Assembly: GCF_900103665.1 (NCBI RefSeq)
Contig: NZ_FNGY01000001.1
Location: 124,001 to 188,000, forward strand
From: Pedobacter steynii
GTDB taxonomy: Bacteria; Bacteroidota; Bacteroidia; Sphingobacteriales; Sphingobacteriaceae
Length of the DNA: 64,000 bases
Direction of reading: 5' to 3'
Shown: positions 27,945 through 37,582 of the stretch, piece by piece
Layout: each line of letters begins with the position of its first letter
Numbering within the stretch: the stretch's first letter is position 1
The notes under the pieces: model-generated
Seen by the model: the letters and a program-made list of their open reading frames with translations, nothing else
What the model was told of the DNA's origin: nothing
The model's database searches: none
Translations under genes and position numbers: made by a program

Positions 27945-28103
27945 ATGGCTTTCAAAGCAAGATTAGACTTTTCGGGCAAGGAGCACCATGTATTCCATGT
28001 TGCCTATTCCCTAAATCCTGACGTAGACGCAAAAGGAAGGCTTTCTTCCCGGAAGCTGAAGGTTGGCATTGCTAATCACATCAATGATTGGCCGAAAGCA
28101 TAA
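27945..28103 (+). pseudogene. tssD: Internally deleted TssD (Hcp-like T6SS tube protein) relict
   Basis: A 52-codon ORF whose first 35 residues (MAFKARLDFSGKEHHVFHVA, then YSLNPDVDAKGRLSS) match the N-terminus of Bacteroidota TssD, while its last 15 (KLKVGIANHINDWPKA region) match the very C-terminus (..IGNA.H.NDWP.). A full TssD has about 130 residues; the whole middle of the tube-forming barrel is missing and both ends remain in frame. It cannot form the Hcp-like ring. It sits 74 bases upstream of vgrG, as expected for a tssD-vgrG island, and may be retained for transcription or translation of the following genes. Confidence 0.75.
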
Positions 28104-28177
28104 ACAATATTAGATCTGTAAACCTGTCGGTCGCGAAACTGCTTCTGCCGGTATTTTAATGGCTCAAATTCTACGTT

Positions 28178-30043
28178 ATGGAAAATAAACTCATTGTAAA
28201 AATCAATATAGAGGATAAGGAAATTTTGCATTTTATTTCCTTTAATCTTCAACAGCAATTTAACCAGCATCATTATTTTGAATTAAGGATCAATCATGAT
28301 GAAATGGGGTTACCAGGTCTGATTAACCTGAATACCAGCAGGGATTATGTAGGGAAAGCTTTTACCATATCCTTTGGGCATGAAGCGAATAAATTACAGG
28401 ATTTTGCGGGGTTAATTACTAAAGTTGAACTCGCTCAAAGTCACGGTTACCATGGTGTTTTGGTGCTGAGTGGTTATAGCCCTACCATCCTCATAGACAG
28501 GGGCGAAGATTTAGGTTCTTACCTTGATAAAACCCTCGATGATATCGTAAATCTGGCCACCGTAGATACCCCGCAAAACGATTTGAGGTTTGTAGCCAAT
28601 TCCAGCAGAAAAGCCCCGATAGATTATGTGATCCAATATAAGGAAAGCGATTTTGAATTTTTAAACCGCTTGTCCGGCCAATACCATGAATGGTTTTACT
28701 ACGATGGCAGGCAACTCAACTTCGGTAAGCCGGAGGAGCTGAAAGAAGTAGCCTTGTTTTACGGCAGAGATGTGCAGAATTTCCAGTATGGAATGGAGGC
28801 CGCTCCTATAAAAAACAAACGGTTTATGTATAGCTCCAAACAAGACCAGATGTTGAACAGCGAAAGTGCAGGCAAGGTGGAAGGGGTGCCGGATCTTACT
28901 CATGCGATACAAGCTTCGAATTTAATGTATAGCAAAACTTATAATCAGCCTTCACTTATCCGCATAGACAATAGTAACGACATTAAAAATCATGTGGAGA
29001 ACGAGGAAAAGGCACGCATTTCTGAGCTGCTGAAGATCCATGCCAGCGGTGATCAGCCGCAATTAAGCATAGGTTCTATTGCAGAAATCAGCATGAGTAT
29101 CAGGCAGGACTTATCTTTTAAAACGGATAGTATCGGCAAATTTTTAATCACCAGCATCAACCATACTATAAACGGGACCGGCAAATACAACAACACTTTT
29201 GAAGGGGTAATGTCTACAACAGAGCGTTTGCTCGTTAAAAATTACGCCAATCCAAACCCTGATATGCAATTGGCGCAGGTGGTGGACAACAATGATCCGG
29301 ATGGACTGGGTCGCATTAAGGTTCTCTTTAAATGGGAGTGTTTAACGAACGACCATACGGAATGGCTGCGCATCGTGAGTCCAAGTGCCGGAACAGGGGA
29401 CAGGGGGAATAACCGGGGTTATTTTGCGATCCCGGAAATCGGCGATCAGGTGATGATCGGTTTTGAGGAAGGTAACATTGCGAGGCCTGTTGTGATGGGA
29501 AGTATTTATCACCGCAGTAATGTAGACAGTAGTCCGCAGATAAAGAACCACCTCAAAAGCCTGACCACCCGGAGCGGGCATTTAATTGAATTTGATGACA
29601 GTGAAGGCACGCAGGGGATAAAGATTACCGATATCCATGAAAACATCATCCATATAGATACTAAGGGAAACAACATCACCATTACTGCATTGGAGAACAT
29701 GACCTTGAACTGCAAGAATATGCAGATCAATGTGACTGAAAATATGAATACCAATGTGGGTAAAAACATTTCAGAAAGTGCAGGGGAAGATATCTCCATT
29801 GACGCGGGTCGAAACATGACACAATATGCAGGGCAGGACATCAGCATGACCGCCATAGGGGACTTTAAAGAGAATGCAAATAATAAAACTGAAATGGTAG
29901 AGAAAGCCTATACCAGAGGTTCTATGGAGTCCACCCAATATGCGGAGAAAGTCACCATTTTCAGTACTAAGGAAAACATGCTTCTGGAAAGCTCAGAGAA
30001 AACAGTGGAAATCAATAGTGCTGAAAAATCAAACCTTTTTTAA
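28178..30043 (+). CDS. vgrG: T6SS spike protein VgrG (Bacteroidota type)
   Basis: 621 aa. The N-terminal half resembles phage tail hub gp27 (QYKESDFEFLNRLSGQYHEWFYYDG), the middle has the gp5 OB-fold (AQVVDNNDPDGLGRIKVLFKWE..., GDRGNNRGYFAIPEIGDQVMIGFEEGN) and the C-terminus is a beta-helix rich in polar repeats (NMTLNCKNMQINVTENMNTNV..., EDISIDAGRNMTQYAGQDIS). It should form the trimeric tip that carries the downstream effectors. No sheath, baseplate or ClpV genes lie in this window, so this is an orphan vgrG island serving a T6SS(iii) encoded elsewhere. Confidence 0.92.
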   Translation: MENKLIVKINIEDKEILHFISFNLQQQFNQHHYFELRINHDEMGLPGLINLNTSRDYVGKAFTISFGHEANKLQDFAGLITKVELAQSHGYHGVLVLSGYSPTILIDRGEDLGSYLDKTLDDIVNLATVDTPQNDLRFVANSSRKAPIDYVIQYKESDFEFLNRLSGQYHEWFYYDGRQLNFGKPEELKEVALFYGRDVQNFQYGMEAAPIKNKRFMYSSKQDQMLNSESAGKVEGVPDLTHAIQASNLMYSKTYNQPSLIRIDNSNDIKNHVENEEKARISELLKIHASGDQPQLSIGSIAEISMSIRQDLSFKTDSIGKFLITSINHTINGTGKYNNTFEGVMSTTERLLVKNYANPNPDMQLAQVVDNNDPDGLGRIKVLFKWECLTNDHTEWLRIVSPSAGTGDRGNNRGYFAIPEIGDQVMIGFEEGNIARPVVMGSIYHRSNVDSSPQIKNHLKSLTTRSGHLIEFDDSEGTQGIKITDIHENIIHIDTKGNNITITALENMTLNCKNMQINVTENMNTNVGKNISESAGEDISIDAGRNMTQYAGQDISMTAIGDFKENANNKTEMVEKAYTRGSMESTQYAEKVTIFSTKENMLLESSEKTVEINSAEKSNLF

Positions 30044-30044
30044 T

Positions 30045-30209
30045 ATGGCGATTAACAAGACAGCGAAGAATTTATTGATCACCATAAAGACGAATTACAT
30101 TGCTTCTTCGAAAACATTTGCAGACACTGCAGAGAAGGTGGAAATAGTGGCAACGGGCCAGAATCTGGCTTTGGTTTCTAACAAGAAAGTTTGTATAACC
30201 TCTAAATAA
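30045..30209 (+). CDS. Small beta-rich protein continuing the VgrG spike pattern
   Basis: 54 aa (MAINKTAKNLLITIKTNY...VSNKKVCITSK) from an ATG one base after the vgrG stop. The sequence alternates short strands and polar turns (VEIVATGQNLALVSNKKV) like the VgrG beta-helix. It may cap or extend the spike, or act as an adaptor for the next gene product. Its frame stays open upstream within the vgrG 3' end, so it might also be a split-off VgrG tail. Function unknown. Confidence 0.5.
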   Translation: MAINKTAKNLLITIKTNYIASSKTFADTAEKVEIVATGQNLALVSNKKVCITSK

Positions 30210-30217
30210 ACAAACAG

Positions 30218-31798
30218 ATGGGAGATATAAAGTTCAAGGAGCCGAGGTTTGTAATACCTGAAGCTACAAGAGATAAAACGCTCATAGATGTAGTGATGTT
30301 TGTTGCCGGAACGACAGATCCGATTAATACGGAAGGGTTAAAGCATCAGGCAAACACCAAATACTGGCAGGGAAGCCCGGCAAATTTCTGGGCAGATATC
30401 AAAGAACTAAAGCTGCAATACCTCAACCTGCATATTGAGGGGAACTTCTTTAGCTGGTCCGGCGACAATAATACAGAAGAGCGAAACGCTGCAGCAGACC
30501 GGTTATTGGATTTACTGGGCAGAGTATATACAGGCTTTAAAAGAAAAGAAGTCCATCTACATTTAATTGGTCACTCTCATGGAGGAAACGTAATCAATCA
30601 GTTTACAAATCTGATTGAAACAGATAAACGGTTTCCGGCATTGTGGAAGGTAAAGAGCATTACGTATTTATCCACTCCGTTTTTTAGGAAAAAACACCAG
30701 CTGAATCATGCTAAACTGCATAAAAGTTGTCAGCTGATCAATGTGCGTAATCAATATGATTTAACACAGCAGCTGATTGCCGATTTTAGTTTAGTTAACC
30801 TGGAGGTTTTTCTTCAGGGCTTCCATCTTGATAATTTTGAAAAGGGGCTTAATATCTTTAAGACGGTAGATACTTCGGCATTTAAGCATTTGCTGAACGT
30901 ATGGATCAATGACGATACGGAGGGGCCCTTTTTATGGAGGGAAACGGCAAAAGCTTTACAGGCAATTAATGTGTTAACCAATGAGTTTATTAAGTACATC
31001 AAAGCGATTAACGTTGTTAAAGTTAATTTAGATAAAGAAAGGGAGCAGTTTGTGAGTTTGCTGAATAAGTTCTTACACTGGTCTTATGAGACGCATGGAA
31101 CTTTTGTCCGGAACAGCTCAAACAGGGCCGGTGGTTATGGACGTAAAGAGTTTTTGCAGGACATTAAATTAGCGAGTGCGATTGGCGTTTTTAATGAATT
31201 GTTTGCCATCAAGACCGGGGTGAAAGACAGTTATATATTGAACTTGCTGGCGAGGATATTCGCCGTCAATACCGGATTAACTGATAGCATTGAGTTGAAT
31301 TCCTGGACGCCAAAAGATCAGGCAAAGGGCTTGAGCATCATCCCTATAGACATCACAGATAAGGATCCTTATCATAGCCGTGGTAAAAAAGGGTTATGTG
31401 ATGGATTTATAAAAGGGGCGGTCGGCGCTTTACAACAGAACAACCTCGAGGAATTACTGATGCGGTTGATCAGTCAGTTTATAAAGCCGGTACACATGAC
31501 CATTTTATATTATGTTCTCGATGCAGCCGAGGTTTTTGTGACGGGTGATTTAGATGATGAGGTAACGAAACTAAGAAAAAGCATCTCGGTGTATTCCACG
31601 CTGGTGAAACAATTTCATGTGGAGCTGGTTACAAAAGCAGATGAAAAAGATTTTGAATTAAAGGTAAGACCAGGCGGAGTTCCATATTTAGCTACTGTAG
31701 CACATAGTTTAAGTCATACTAAGTTCTGGCCCGGGGTAGAAAGCGGGTTGCGGGGTGCATTTAGTTCAGGTAAAAATCCAGGTTATAAAAAGAAATAA
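30218..31798 (+). CDS. Putative T6SS alpha/beta-hydrolase (lipase-like) effector
   Basis: 526 aa, no signal peptide. A lipase-type nucleophile elbow GHSHG occurs at residues 118-122 (S120) after a strand (VHLHLI), with the opening strand VVMFVAGTTDP near 25-35 where an oxyanion-hole Gly would lie. The remaining 400 residues are helical and not recognised. Location directly behind vgrG and before LysM and PAAR-like genes points to a cargo effector that attacks lipids of rival cells. Acidic candidates for the catalytic triad cannot be fixed by eye. A housekeeping esterase is less likely in this context. Confidence 0.7.
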   Translation: MGDIKFKEPRFVIPEATRDKTLIDVVMFVAGTTDPINTEGLKHQANTKYWQGSPANFWADIKELKLQYLNLHIEGNFFSWSGDNNTEERNAAADRLLDLLGRVYTGFKRKEVHLHLIGHSHGGNVINQFTNLIETDKRFPALWKVKSITYLSTPFFRKKHQLNHAKLHKSCQLINVRNQYDLTQQLIADFSLVNLEVFLQGFHLDNFEKGLNIFKTVDTSAFKHLLNVWINDDTEGPFLWRETAKALQAINVLTNEFIKYIKAINVVKVNLDKEREQFVSLLNKFLHWSYETHGTFVRNSSNRAGGYGRKEFLQDIKLASAIGVFNELFAIKTGVKDSYILNLLARIFAVNTGLTDSIELNSWTPKDQAKGLSIIPIDITDKDPYHSRGKKGLCDGFIKGAVGALQQNNLEELLMRLISQFIKPVHMTILYYVLDAAEVFVTGDLDDEVTKLRKSISVYSTLVKQFHVELVTKADEKDFELKVRPGGVPYLATVAHSLSHTKFWPGVESGLRGAFSSGKNPGYKKK

Positions 31799-31800
31799 TT

Positions 31801-32139
31801 ATGAAAAAAGTGCCCAGCCTGATTTATAAGGTAATCCTTGTGTTTTTACTATCGGCTTTAATCATTACGCTTTGGTTTATCGTTGCATTCCATGATGCGG
31901 TTCCGGAGCTTACGTTTAATTCCATCGTACATATTTTCCTGCATTACGGCATCCCATTAAGCATTCCTCCTGTAGTCTCCTACTTAATCATTCATTTCCT
32001 GTCTGAGAAAGTTAAGACCAGCTGGATGCGTTATGCGTTCATCTTTATCATCCTGTGTTGTATGATGCTTTTGATGATTTACATGTTCGTATGGTACCTT
32101 GGCGTTGGGTTGATCACAGATGACCTTTTTTCACAATAA
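31801..32139 (+). CDS. Three-TM membrane protein, candidate immunity to the hydrolase
   Basis: 112 aa with three hydrophobic helices (about 8-29, 43-66, 78-104) and few loops. It begins 2 bases after the hydrolase stop and ends 2 bases before the LysM gene, so it is part of the same operon. Small membrane proteins directly after a membrane-active effector are often its immunity protein; that role is inferred from position only. Confidence 0.6.
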   Translation: MKKVPSLIYKVILVFLLSALIITLWFIVAFHDAVPELTFNSIVHIFLHYGIPLSIPPVVSYLIIHFLSEKVKTSWMRYAFIFIILCCMMLLMIYMFVWYLGVGLITDDLFSQ

Positions 32140-32141
32140 AT

Positions 32142-33317
32142 ATGAATAATTTCTCCACATATCAGATCAGGAAAGGTGATACTTTATTAAGTGTGGCTAT
32201 TGCCTTGGGCTATAGCGTGGAGGAAATGGTTACATTTCACAATGCACATTGTGAGCCTTTCGATTCAATTGAAGATTCCTTTTTTCCGGATTTAAAGGAG
32301 GTGATTATTCCTGTGAAAAAGTCCAGATATACGTTTTTTGAACAGGTGGAACCGGAAGAAAAACAGGTATTGCAAAAGCGCGTTCCGGAGAATAGCCCTT
32401 ATTTATATTTAAAAGAGAACCCGAATGCCATTCATTATGGGGTTGAAATCCATATTGATAAGTCAGGAGCCATAAATACCATCAAATATGAGATGAGTAT
32501 GAAGTTGCTGAGGTCCAACGAAAAGTACCACTTATTTGAGATGGATAAGACATCTGCAACCTATATCAATGATGCAGAGGCAGACAGTGTTGCCGAAGAA
32601 ATTGCGGTCATCACAGCAGGTGCACTTTACCCTTTACAATTGGTGATCAGTGCGTCCGGAGAATTGGTCGAGCTGAAGAATTTCGATGAAATCATCGGGA
32701 GATGGACAAGTGCACAGTTGAAACTACGTAAACAGTATACAGGTGAATGGATCGGGAAATACATTGAGCTGACCAGCAGGACCCTTTCAGATCAGGGGCT
32801 GTTGTTGAACAGTTTACGCAATGATTATGTTTTAAGGTCATATTTTAATGGCATTTATGGTGTTTACACTGCTGATTTTAGCCTTCATAAAGAAAGCACT
32901 TTCCCATTTGGACTGGATGCCGGTGAAATTGCTTTTTCTGTAACACATTATATGGAAAAACATTTGGATGAGTACCATTTAAAAAGAATAACAAGCGTTG
33001 CTGAGGTCATAGATCTCCGCAGTGGAAATGACATTGAAAATGGTTTCCAATTCCCTTCTAACGGAGCTGTGGATGTTGCAGACAAGTTATCCGGAAGTTA
33101 TACTGTGCAGTATTTTTTAGACCCTGCAAACAACTTTATCAGAACGTTATTGGCCGAGTACAGTCTGGACTTAGATCAGGTACCGAAAATTACGGTCATG
33201 ATTTCGGATCTGGAAAGCGGGGAGGAACAACACCAGCAATTGTCTGCTGACATAGAAGAACAGAACGCCGAAAAACAAAAGTCTTTTTGGACACGTGTAA
33301 AACAAATATTGGACTAA
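32142..33317 (+). CDS. LysM-domain protein of the VgrG island
   Basis: 391 aa. A single LysM module is at the N-terminus (YQIRKGDTLLSVAIALGYS...VTFHNAH, about residues 5-55); the rest is not recognised. There is no signal peptide. In Bacteroidota T6SS islands LysM proteins accompany PAAR-like and effector genes and are thought to aid effector loading or cell-wall contact. It follows the three-TM gene by 2 bases and precedes the PAAR-like gene by 34. Confidence 0.72.
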   Translation: MNNFSTYQIRKGDTLLSVAIALGYSVEEMVTFHNAHCEPFDSIEDSFFPDLKEVIIPVKKSRYTFFEQVEPEEKQVLQKRVPENSPYLYLKENPNAIHYGVEIHIDKSGAINTIKYEMSMKLLRSNEKYHLFEMDKTSATYINDAEADSVAEEIAVITAGALYPLQLVISASGELVELKNFDEIIGRWTSAQLKLRKQYTGEWIGKYIELTSRTLSDQGLLLNSLRNDYVLRSYFNGIYGVYTADFSLHKESTFPFGLDAGEIAFSVTHYMEKHLDEYHLKRITSVAEVIDLRSGNDIENGFQFPSNGAVDVADKLSGSYTVQYFLDPANNFIRTLLAEYSLDLDQVPKITVMISDLESGEEQHQQLSADIEEQNAEKQKSFWTRVKQILD

Positions 33318-33351
33318 TCATCTGGATGGTCCCCTTTTAAAGAATAGGATT

Positions 33352-33852
33352 ATGAGCGAAAAACACATCGTAGTGCAAGGTGCCACCGTAAAATGCATTT
33401 TTAGTGTAGAGCCAAAACTGGATAAGTTAAAAGTGAAAACACATAAAAAGCATTATGCGAATGATAAAGACGGTAGTGATAAACTTATTGGCACAAGCAA
33501 AGAACTTGGACAAACATTAGAAAAGAACACATTTGGTAAATGTAAAAAACAACCTGCGGGAGTTGATTTCCTCCCTTGCCTGGCAGTAATTACAAAATGG
33601 AGTGGTTTTTATGATACGGTAACGCTAAGTAACGACGGTAAGATTCTTACAGAAAAAAGCAAGGCTACCTGTCCGATGGGGGCGCCCGACTGTATTGAGT
33701 TTACCGACCACGGACAAATTACTGAGCCTTCTGAGCAAAACTTTAAAAACGTAGAGCCGGAGGTACATAACCAGATCAATCCGATGGTTGATGTCCGGGA
33801 TATGTATAAAAAAGAAGCTAAGCATGAGGGAATAACTGATACCAGCAGTTGA
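33352..33852 (+). CDS. PAAR-like protein (DUF4280)
   Basis: 166 aa with the DUF4280 layout: KHIVVQGATVKCIFSVEPKLDKL at the N-terminus, repeated Cys positions (CIFS, GKCKKQ, LPCLAV, ATCPMGAPDCIEF) and the characteristic ending of the domain before a short polar tail. DUF4280 proteins are PAAR-like tips that sharpen the VgrG spike. It directly precedes the large 893-aa gene, so it probably recruits that product as cargo. Confidence 0.83.
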   Translation: MSEKHIVVQGATVKCIFSVEPKLDKLKVKTHKKHYANDKDGSDKLIGTSKELGQTLEKNTFGKCKKQPAGVDFLPCLAVITKWSGFYDTVTLSNDGKILTEKSKATCPMGAPDCIEFTDHGQITEPSEQNFKNVEPEVHNQINPMVDVRDMYKKEAKHEGITDTSS

Positions 33853-33869
33853 TTTTAAATTGATTCAAA

Positions 33870-36551
33870 ATGGCAAAAGGCGTAAAAAAAATAAAATGGA
33901 CAGGGCAGGGGATTGTAAAAAATGAGCTATCAGTTCCGAATCAAAAGGTAGTCATTGCTCCTGACCAGGACGTGTTTTTTCAGGTGGGACAGTGGTATGA
34001 AAGTACTCCCGAGGCTGATAAGAAGAAGGCTGTAACCTGGATGTTCCAGGGCTGGAAAAAAAGAAATACTATTCTGGAAAAATCAGTGCCTGCGGGTTAT
34101 GCCTATGGCATTAAAATTCCGAAGAATCTTTGTGGTCCTTTTCAATATTACGTAGAAGCAAGCCTGTATCATAAAAAAGACCTGGCCAATCAGACCGGAT
34201 TGATTGTCAGCGGATATTGTCCTCCGAAAATAGTAACCAGTAAATGGTGTACCAGCAACGATGGGAAAGATGTACGCAAGGAACATGTTTTTTCTTATGG
34301 GGATGTCATATACCTCAATTTAACGACCGAAGGACTCAACGGACATGTAAATCTATCTGTGGATTTTTGCAGGCGCATTACCGGTACAGATGATCCTGTG
34401 ATATTTACACAAAAGAGTGTGGATGTGATTGATGGGGAGATCAACCTTGAATTGAGCAATACTTTTAAATGGTATGCCCAGGTGATCAGGCCAAACCCTG
34501 TCGATCAGTTTTATGTGAAGGTTTATGATCCTGCCAACAGAAAATACATCACCGATAGCAATAAGGATACGGAGCATGCACGGTTTTTACGGATTAAGAA
34601 TAAGGTTGCTTCTACAGTAACTAAAACCCCGTCAAATCTAACGCCTTTAAAAATCGGACAGGCAGACAAGAATCATCAGAGTTATGGTTTCTGCAAATAC
34701 ATTACGATCAAACAGAATCAAAAGCTTGTTTTTGATGAAGCTGATTTGCGCAATGGCAAAAAGAAGGAAAATGTAATACATCTGCATTATCTGGCTGGTG
34801 GAAGTGATAAGAACAAAACGATAAAGATAGAGTTAGGCGCTAAGGCGCCAGGTAAATGTGCAAACCATAAGGGGAAGGTATTTGACCTGGCGCCCTTGAA
34901 AAAGGCAGGGTTCATGAATGTTAAAAAGGACTCAGATGATGCGTTTTCATTTGATGTGAATTTTAAGTATAAGCATGAGAATGATTACATCGCCTTTTTC
35001 AAAGAATACTTTTTGCCCTCTCCTGCGATTGAGGCAAATTTACCATTGACTACCTGTGTCTATAGACATCTCCTGGATATTAATGTTCATCCTGATGTGG
35101 CCTGGGCAACTCATTTTAAATATGATCAACCTATAGGAGGTTTTTTTAGGGCCATTGATGTTAAAATCCAAAATGGCCTGGACGATGAGTTGAAATACCT
35201 GACCCCTTATCTTGTCGAAATTATAAAGTTTCAATATTCCGGTCTGCCAGATTTCATAACGAAGTTTATGGCGGATATGATCATGGATTATTTTATCAGC
35301 ACTGCTCAGAAGTTTGGATTCGGGATTCATGCTTATCATACTTTTGATGAAAGTGGAAATAAGCCTGCGGTAATTATGGATTATACCGCTAAATACCCCT
35401 GGATAGCAAAAGCAGTGATTATATATTGTGTTATTCTTTCCGTTTTAGTGGATGCGATCATCTTATACTTAACCCGTGGAAAAGGAGCGGCTACCAAAAT
35501 TGGAAAAGTCGCGTCGGCAGCCAGCAAATATGGTGGAAATGTAACCATTGCCATGAAGAGAAAAGGCTTTGAGTTTATTACCCCAAAGATCAGTGTGGTA
35601 AGAGCCAATTATTACGAGAAGCAAGCGGATGGAAGGATTGCCTTTGTACAGACAGAAAAAGTATTTGCACTGCCGTTGTTTGGGATACAATATGAAGACA
35701 AACATACACTGGGGAGCCTTGTGACTAGTGTTACTGGAATTGCGAAAGTCTTTGACTATGCACGGACAGCCATGACTATTTTTGGACACGTTAGTTTATT
35801 GAAGAAATTAGGTAAGAAATTCGGAGGTAGAAATTCTGCAGGTTCGTCTGGAACTGGATCCGGAGGTTCTTCCGGAGGTGCATCAGGTGATCAGGGGACT
35901 GGCGGAGAAAAAAAAGGGCCATCGATTATTAATACGAACGATATCAAAAGAGGGATCGACAATCTGGAAGAAGGTATTGAAAATAGTATCGATGGATTGT
36001 TTGAGAAGATAGGGCAAAAACTTAATTTCACGATCACGATAAAAGGAAAGTATGAAGCCAATTACGAAGTGATGATCAATCATTTGGTAGGTAGTGTCAG
36101 CATAAAAGACAGTCTTGAAAATTATGTAAATAATAGTAAGGGCATTATTGGTAGAAAAAAAGGAATAGATGCTGTTGCTTCATGTGAGCTTAAAGCAGGA
36201 TACCATGTGAAAACGGACTGGATTATGCGTTATGCTCCTGCGTTTATTAAAGGTGTAATGCCGGTAGTAGACAATGAAGCACGTGCTGATGGTAAGGCTG
36301 AAATACATGGCAGCCTGTTTTTTGAACGTAAATATACGTATGCGAAGCCCGAACCTTATTATGTGGATAATGTGATTTTTTCGGGTATTGCGGGGACTTT
36401 GTCGGGGAGTGTTAAAACTCGTGGGAAGGACCGTGAAGGCAAAAGTGTTACTATACCTGCGACACCATTTATATTGATGGAGCCCTATGTTGCGAAAGGA
36501 CAGAAAATATCTTTGTTGGATGATAAAATAATAAATGAGCCCAAATCATGA
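33870..36551 (+). CDS. Large putative T6SS cargo effector of unknown activity (893 aa)
   Basis: Not recognised. The N-terminal half (about 1-330) looks like consecutive beta-sandwich modules with scattered Cys (CGPFQYYVEASLYHK, GLNGHVNLSVDFCRR). A conserved-looking segment at 385-510 contains WATHFKYDQP and FGFGIHAYHTFDE. A hydrophobic, membrane-spanning stretch lies at about 512-534 (AKAVIIYCVILSVLVDAIIL). A Gly/Ser-rich linker spans about 654-690 and separates a C-terminal domain of roughly 200 residues ending in KIINEPKS. There is no signal peptide. It follows the PAAR-like gene and overlaps a putative immunity lipoprotein gene by ATGA. A pore-forming or membrane-inserting toxin would fit, but this is inference. 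Confidence 0.7.
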   Translation: MAKGVKKIKWTGQGIVKNELSVPNQKVVIAPDQDVFFQVGQWYESTPEADKKKAVTWMFQGWKKRNTILEKSVPAGYAYGIKIPKNLCGPFQYYVEASLYHKKDLANQTGLIVSGYCPPKIVTSKWCTSNDGKDVRKEHVFSYGDVIYLNLTTEGLNGHVNLSVDFCRRITGTDDPVIFTQKSVDVIDGEINLELSNTFKWYAQVIRPNPVDQFYVKVYDPANRKYITDSNKDTEHARFLRIKNKVASTVTKTPSNLTPLKIGQADKNHQSYGFCKYITIKQNQKLVFDEADLRNGKKKENVIHLHYLAGGSDKNKTIKIELGAKAPGKCANHKGKVFDLAPLKKAGFMNVKKDSDDAFSFDVNFKYKHENDYIAFFKEYFLPSPAIEANLPLTTCVYRHLLDINVHPDVAWATHFKYDQPIGGFFRAIDVKIQNGLDDELKYLTPYLVEIIKFQYSGLPDFITKFMADMIMDYFISTAQKFGFGIHAYHTFDESGNKPAVIMDYTAKYPWIAKAVIIYCVILSVLVDAIILYLTRGKGAATKIGKVASAASKYGGNVTIAMKRKGFEFITPKISVVRANYYEKQADGRIAFVQTEKVFALPLFGIQYEDKHTLGSLVTSVTGIAKVFDYARTAMTIFGHVSLLKKLGKKFGGRNSAGSSGTGSGGSSGGASGDQGTGGEKKGPSIINTNDIKRGIDNLEEGIENSIDGLFEKIGQKLNFTITIKGKYEANYEVMINHLVGSVSIKDSLENYVNNSKGIIGRKKGIDAVASCELKAGYHVKTDWIMRYAPAFIKGVMPVVDNEARADGKAEIHGSLFFERKYTYAKPEPYYVDNVIFSGIAGTLSGSVKTRGKDREGKSVTIPATPFILMEPYVAKGQKISLLDDKIINEPKS

Positions 36552-37579
36552 TTAAAAGAACATTAGTAATATTAACATTAGTCAACTTGTTTGTTGCCTG
36601 TGGACAAGAAAAAAAACAATCGACAAATACGAAAATTATGAACACACAATATCCTGAAATCAATGCAAATAATTTTGAGCAGAAAATATTCGAAAGTGTA
36701 AAACACTATCCGAAAGAACCTTTATATTATATGCGCATTAATAAAAGCAATTGTGTGCTTGAGGTATTGATTAACGATTATCCTGTTCATGATGATTATG
36801 AATTATCGAACTATGCAACACCATTGGAGATTAATGATGCAATATTAAAAAGTGGAGTGCAAAAACTGACATATCGTTTATACCCGGTGGGCAACTTAAT
36901 AAAGGAAGAATATGGAGAGGGGGATATCGTAACTACTTTAACAGATAATACCGCAATTTCGATATCGATCATAAGAATGGATAACAAAGGAGAAAAAACG
37001 ACCGAGCATGAGGAGGTTGTGATGAAACATACAAGTTTGGTTGACGATAAAGGCCGATTTGTTGCTGCTGGTAAACCATATTATGAATTTACTTTTGACT
37101 TTAATGCGGAAGTGCCATATACAAATGAAGGCTGGAGTAAAGGACAAGATTTAACGAAGTTAGATCAAAAAGTTCTCGAACAAAAAACAATAGAATTCTA
37201 TAAAGCGTATGCAAAGATTTATGAAAACAGAGGTACAGACTTACAAGCGAAATTAAAATTTGGTGAAGAAAGAAGGAATGCTGTTGCTTTTTATAAAAAA
37301 CAATCTGATATAGATGACTTATGGAAAGTCTATTTAAATCGTTTCGATTATAAGAATAAAAAAATCCAACCGATTGAAAATTATAAAATGGTATTTTTTG
37401 GTGAGGGAAAAATTGTATTTCTACTATCAAATTCTTTAGAATATCCTAACAGAGGAGCCGGTGCCTTAAGAGTTAATTATATAGATAAGGACGGTGATGA
37501 GGCCTTTTTTATACCAAATGTATCTCTCTATTTGCCGGAGGGTAGAAACATAGAAGATGGTTTATACATGGCTAATTAA
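36548..37579 (+). CDS. Lipoprotein, putative immunity protein (copy 1)
   Basis: 343 aa with a lipoprotein signal (MIKRTLVILTLVNLFVACG, lipobox Cys at 18). The mature part is not a known family. Its start overlaps the stop of the 893-aa gene (ATGA), so it is made together with that protein, the normal arrangement for toxin and immunity. It is clearly paralogous to the next gene over its whole length (for example YYMRINKSNCVLEVL and KPYYEFTF are shared). A periplasm-facing lipoprotein would neutralise an effector delivered to the periplasm. Strongly AT-rich compared with the vgrG end of the island. Confidence 0.7.
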   Translation: MIKRTLVILTLVNLFVACGQEKKQSTNTKIMNTQYPEINANNFEQKIFESVKHYPKEPLYYMRINKSNCVLEVLINDYPVHDDYELSNYATPLEINDAILKSGVQKLTYRLYPVGNLIKEEYGEGDIVTTLTDNTAISISIIRMDNKGEKTTEHEEVVMKHTSLVDDKGRFVAAGKPYYEFTFDFNAEVPYTNEGWSKGQDLTKLDQKVLEQKTIEFYKAYAKIYENRGTDLQAKLKFGEERRNAVAFYKKQSDIDDLWKVYLNRFDYKNKKIQPIENYKMVFFGEGKIVFLLSNSLEYPNRGAGALRVNYIDKDGDEAFFIPNVSLYLPEGRNIEDGLYMAN

Positions 37580-37582
37580 ATT

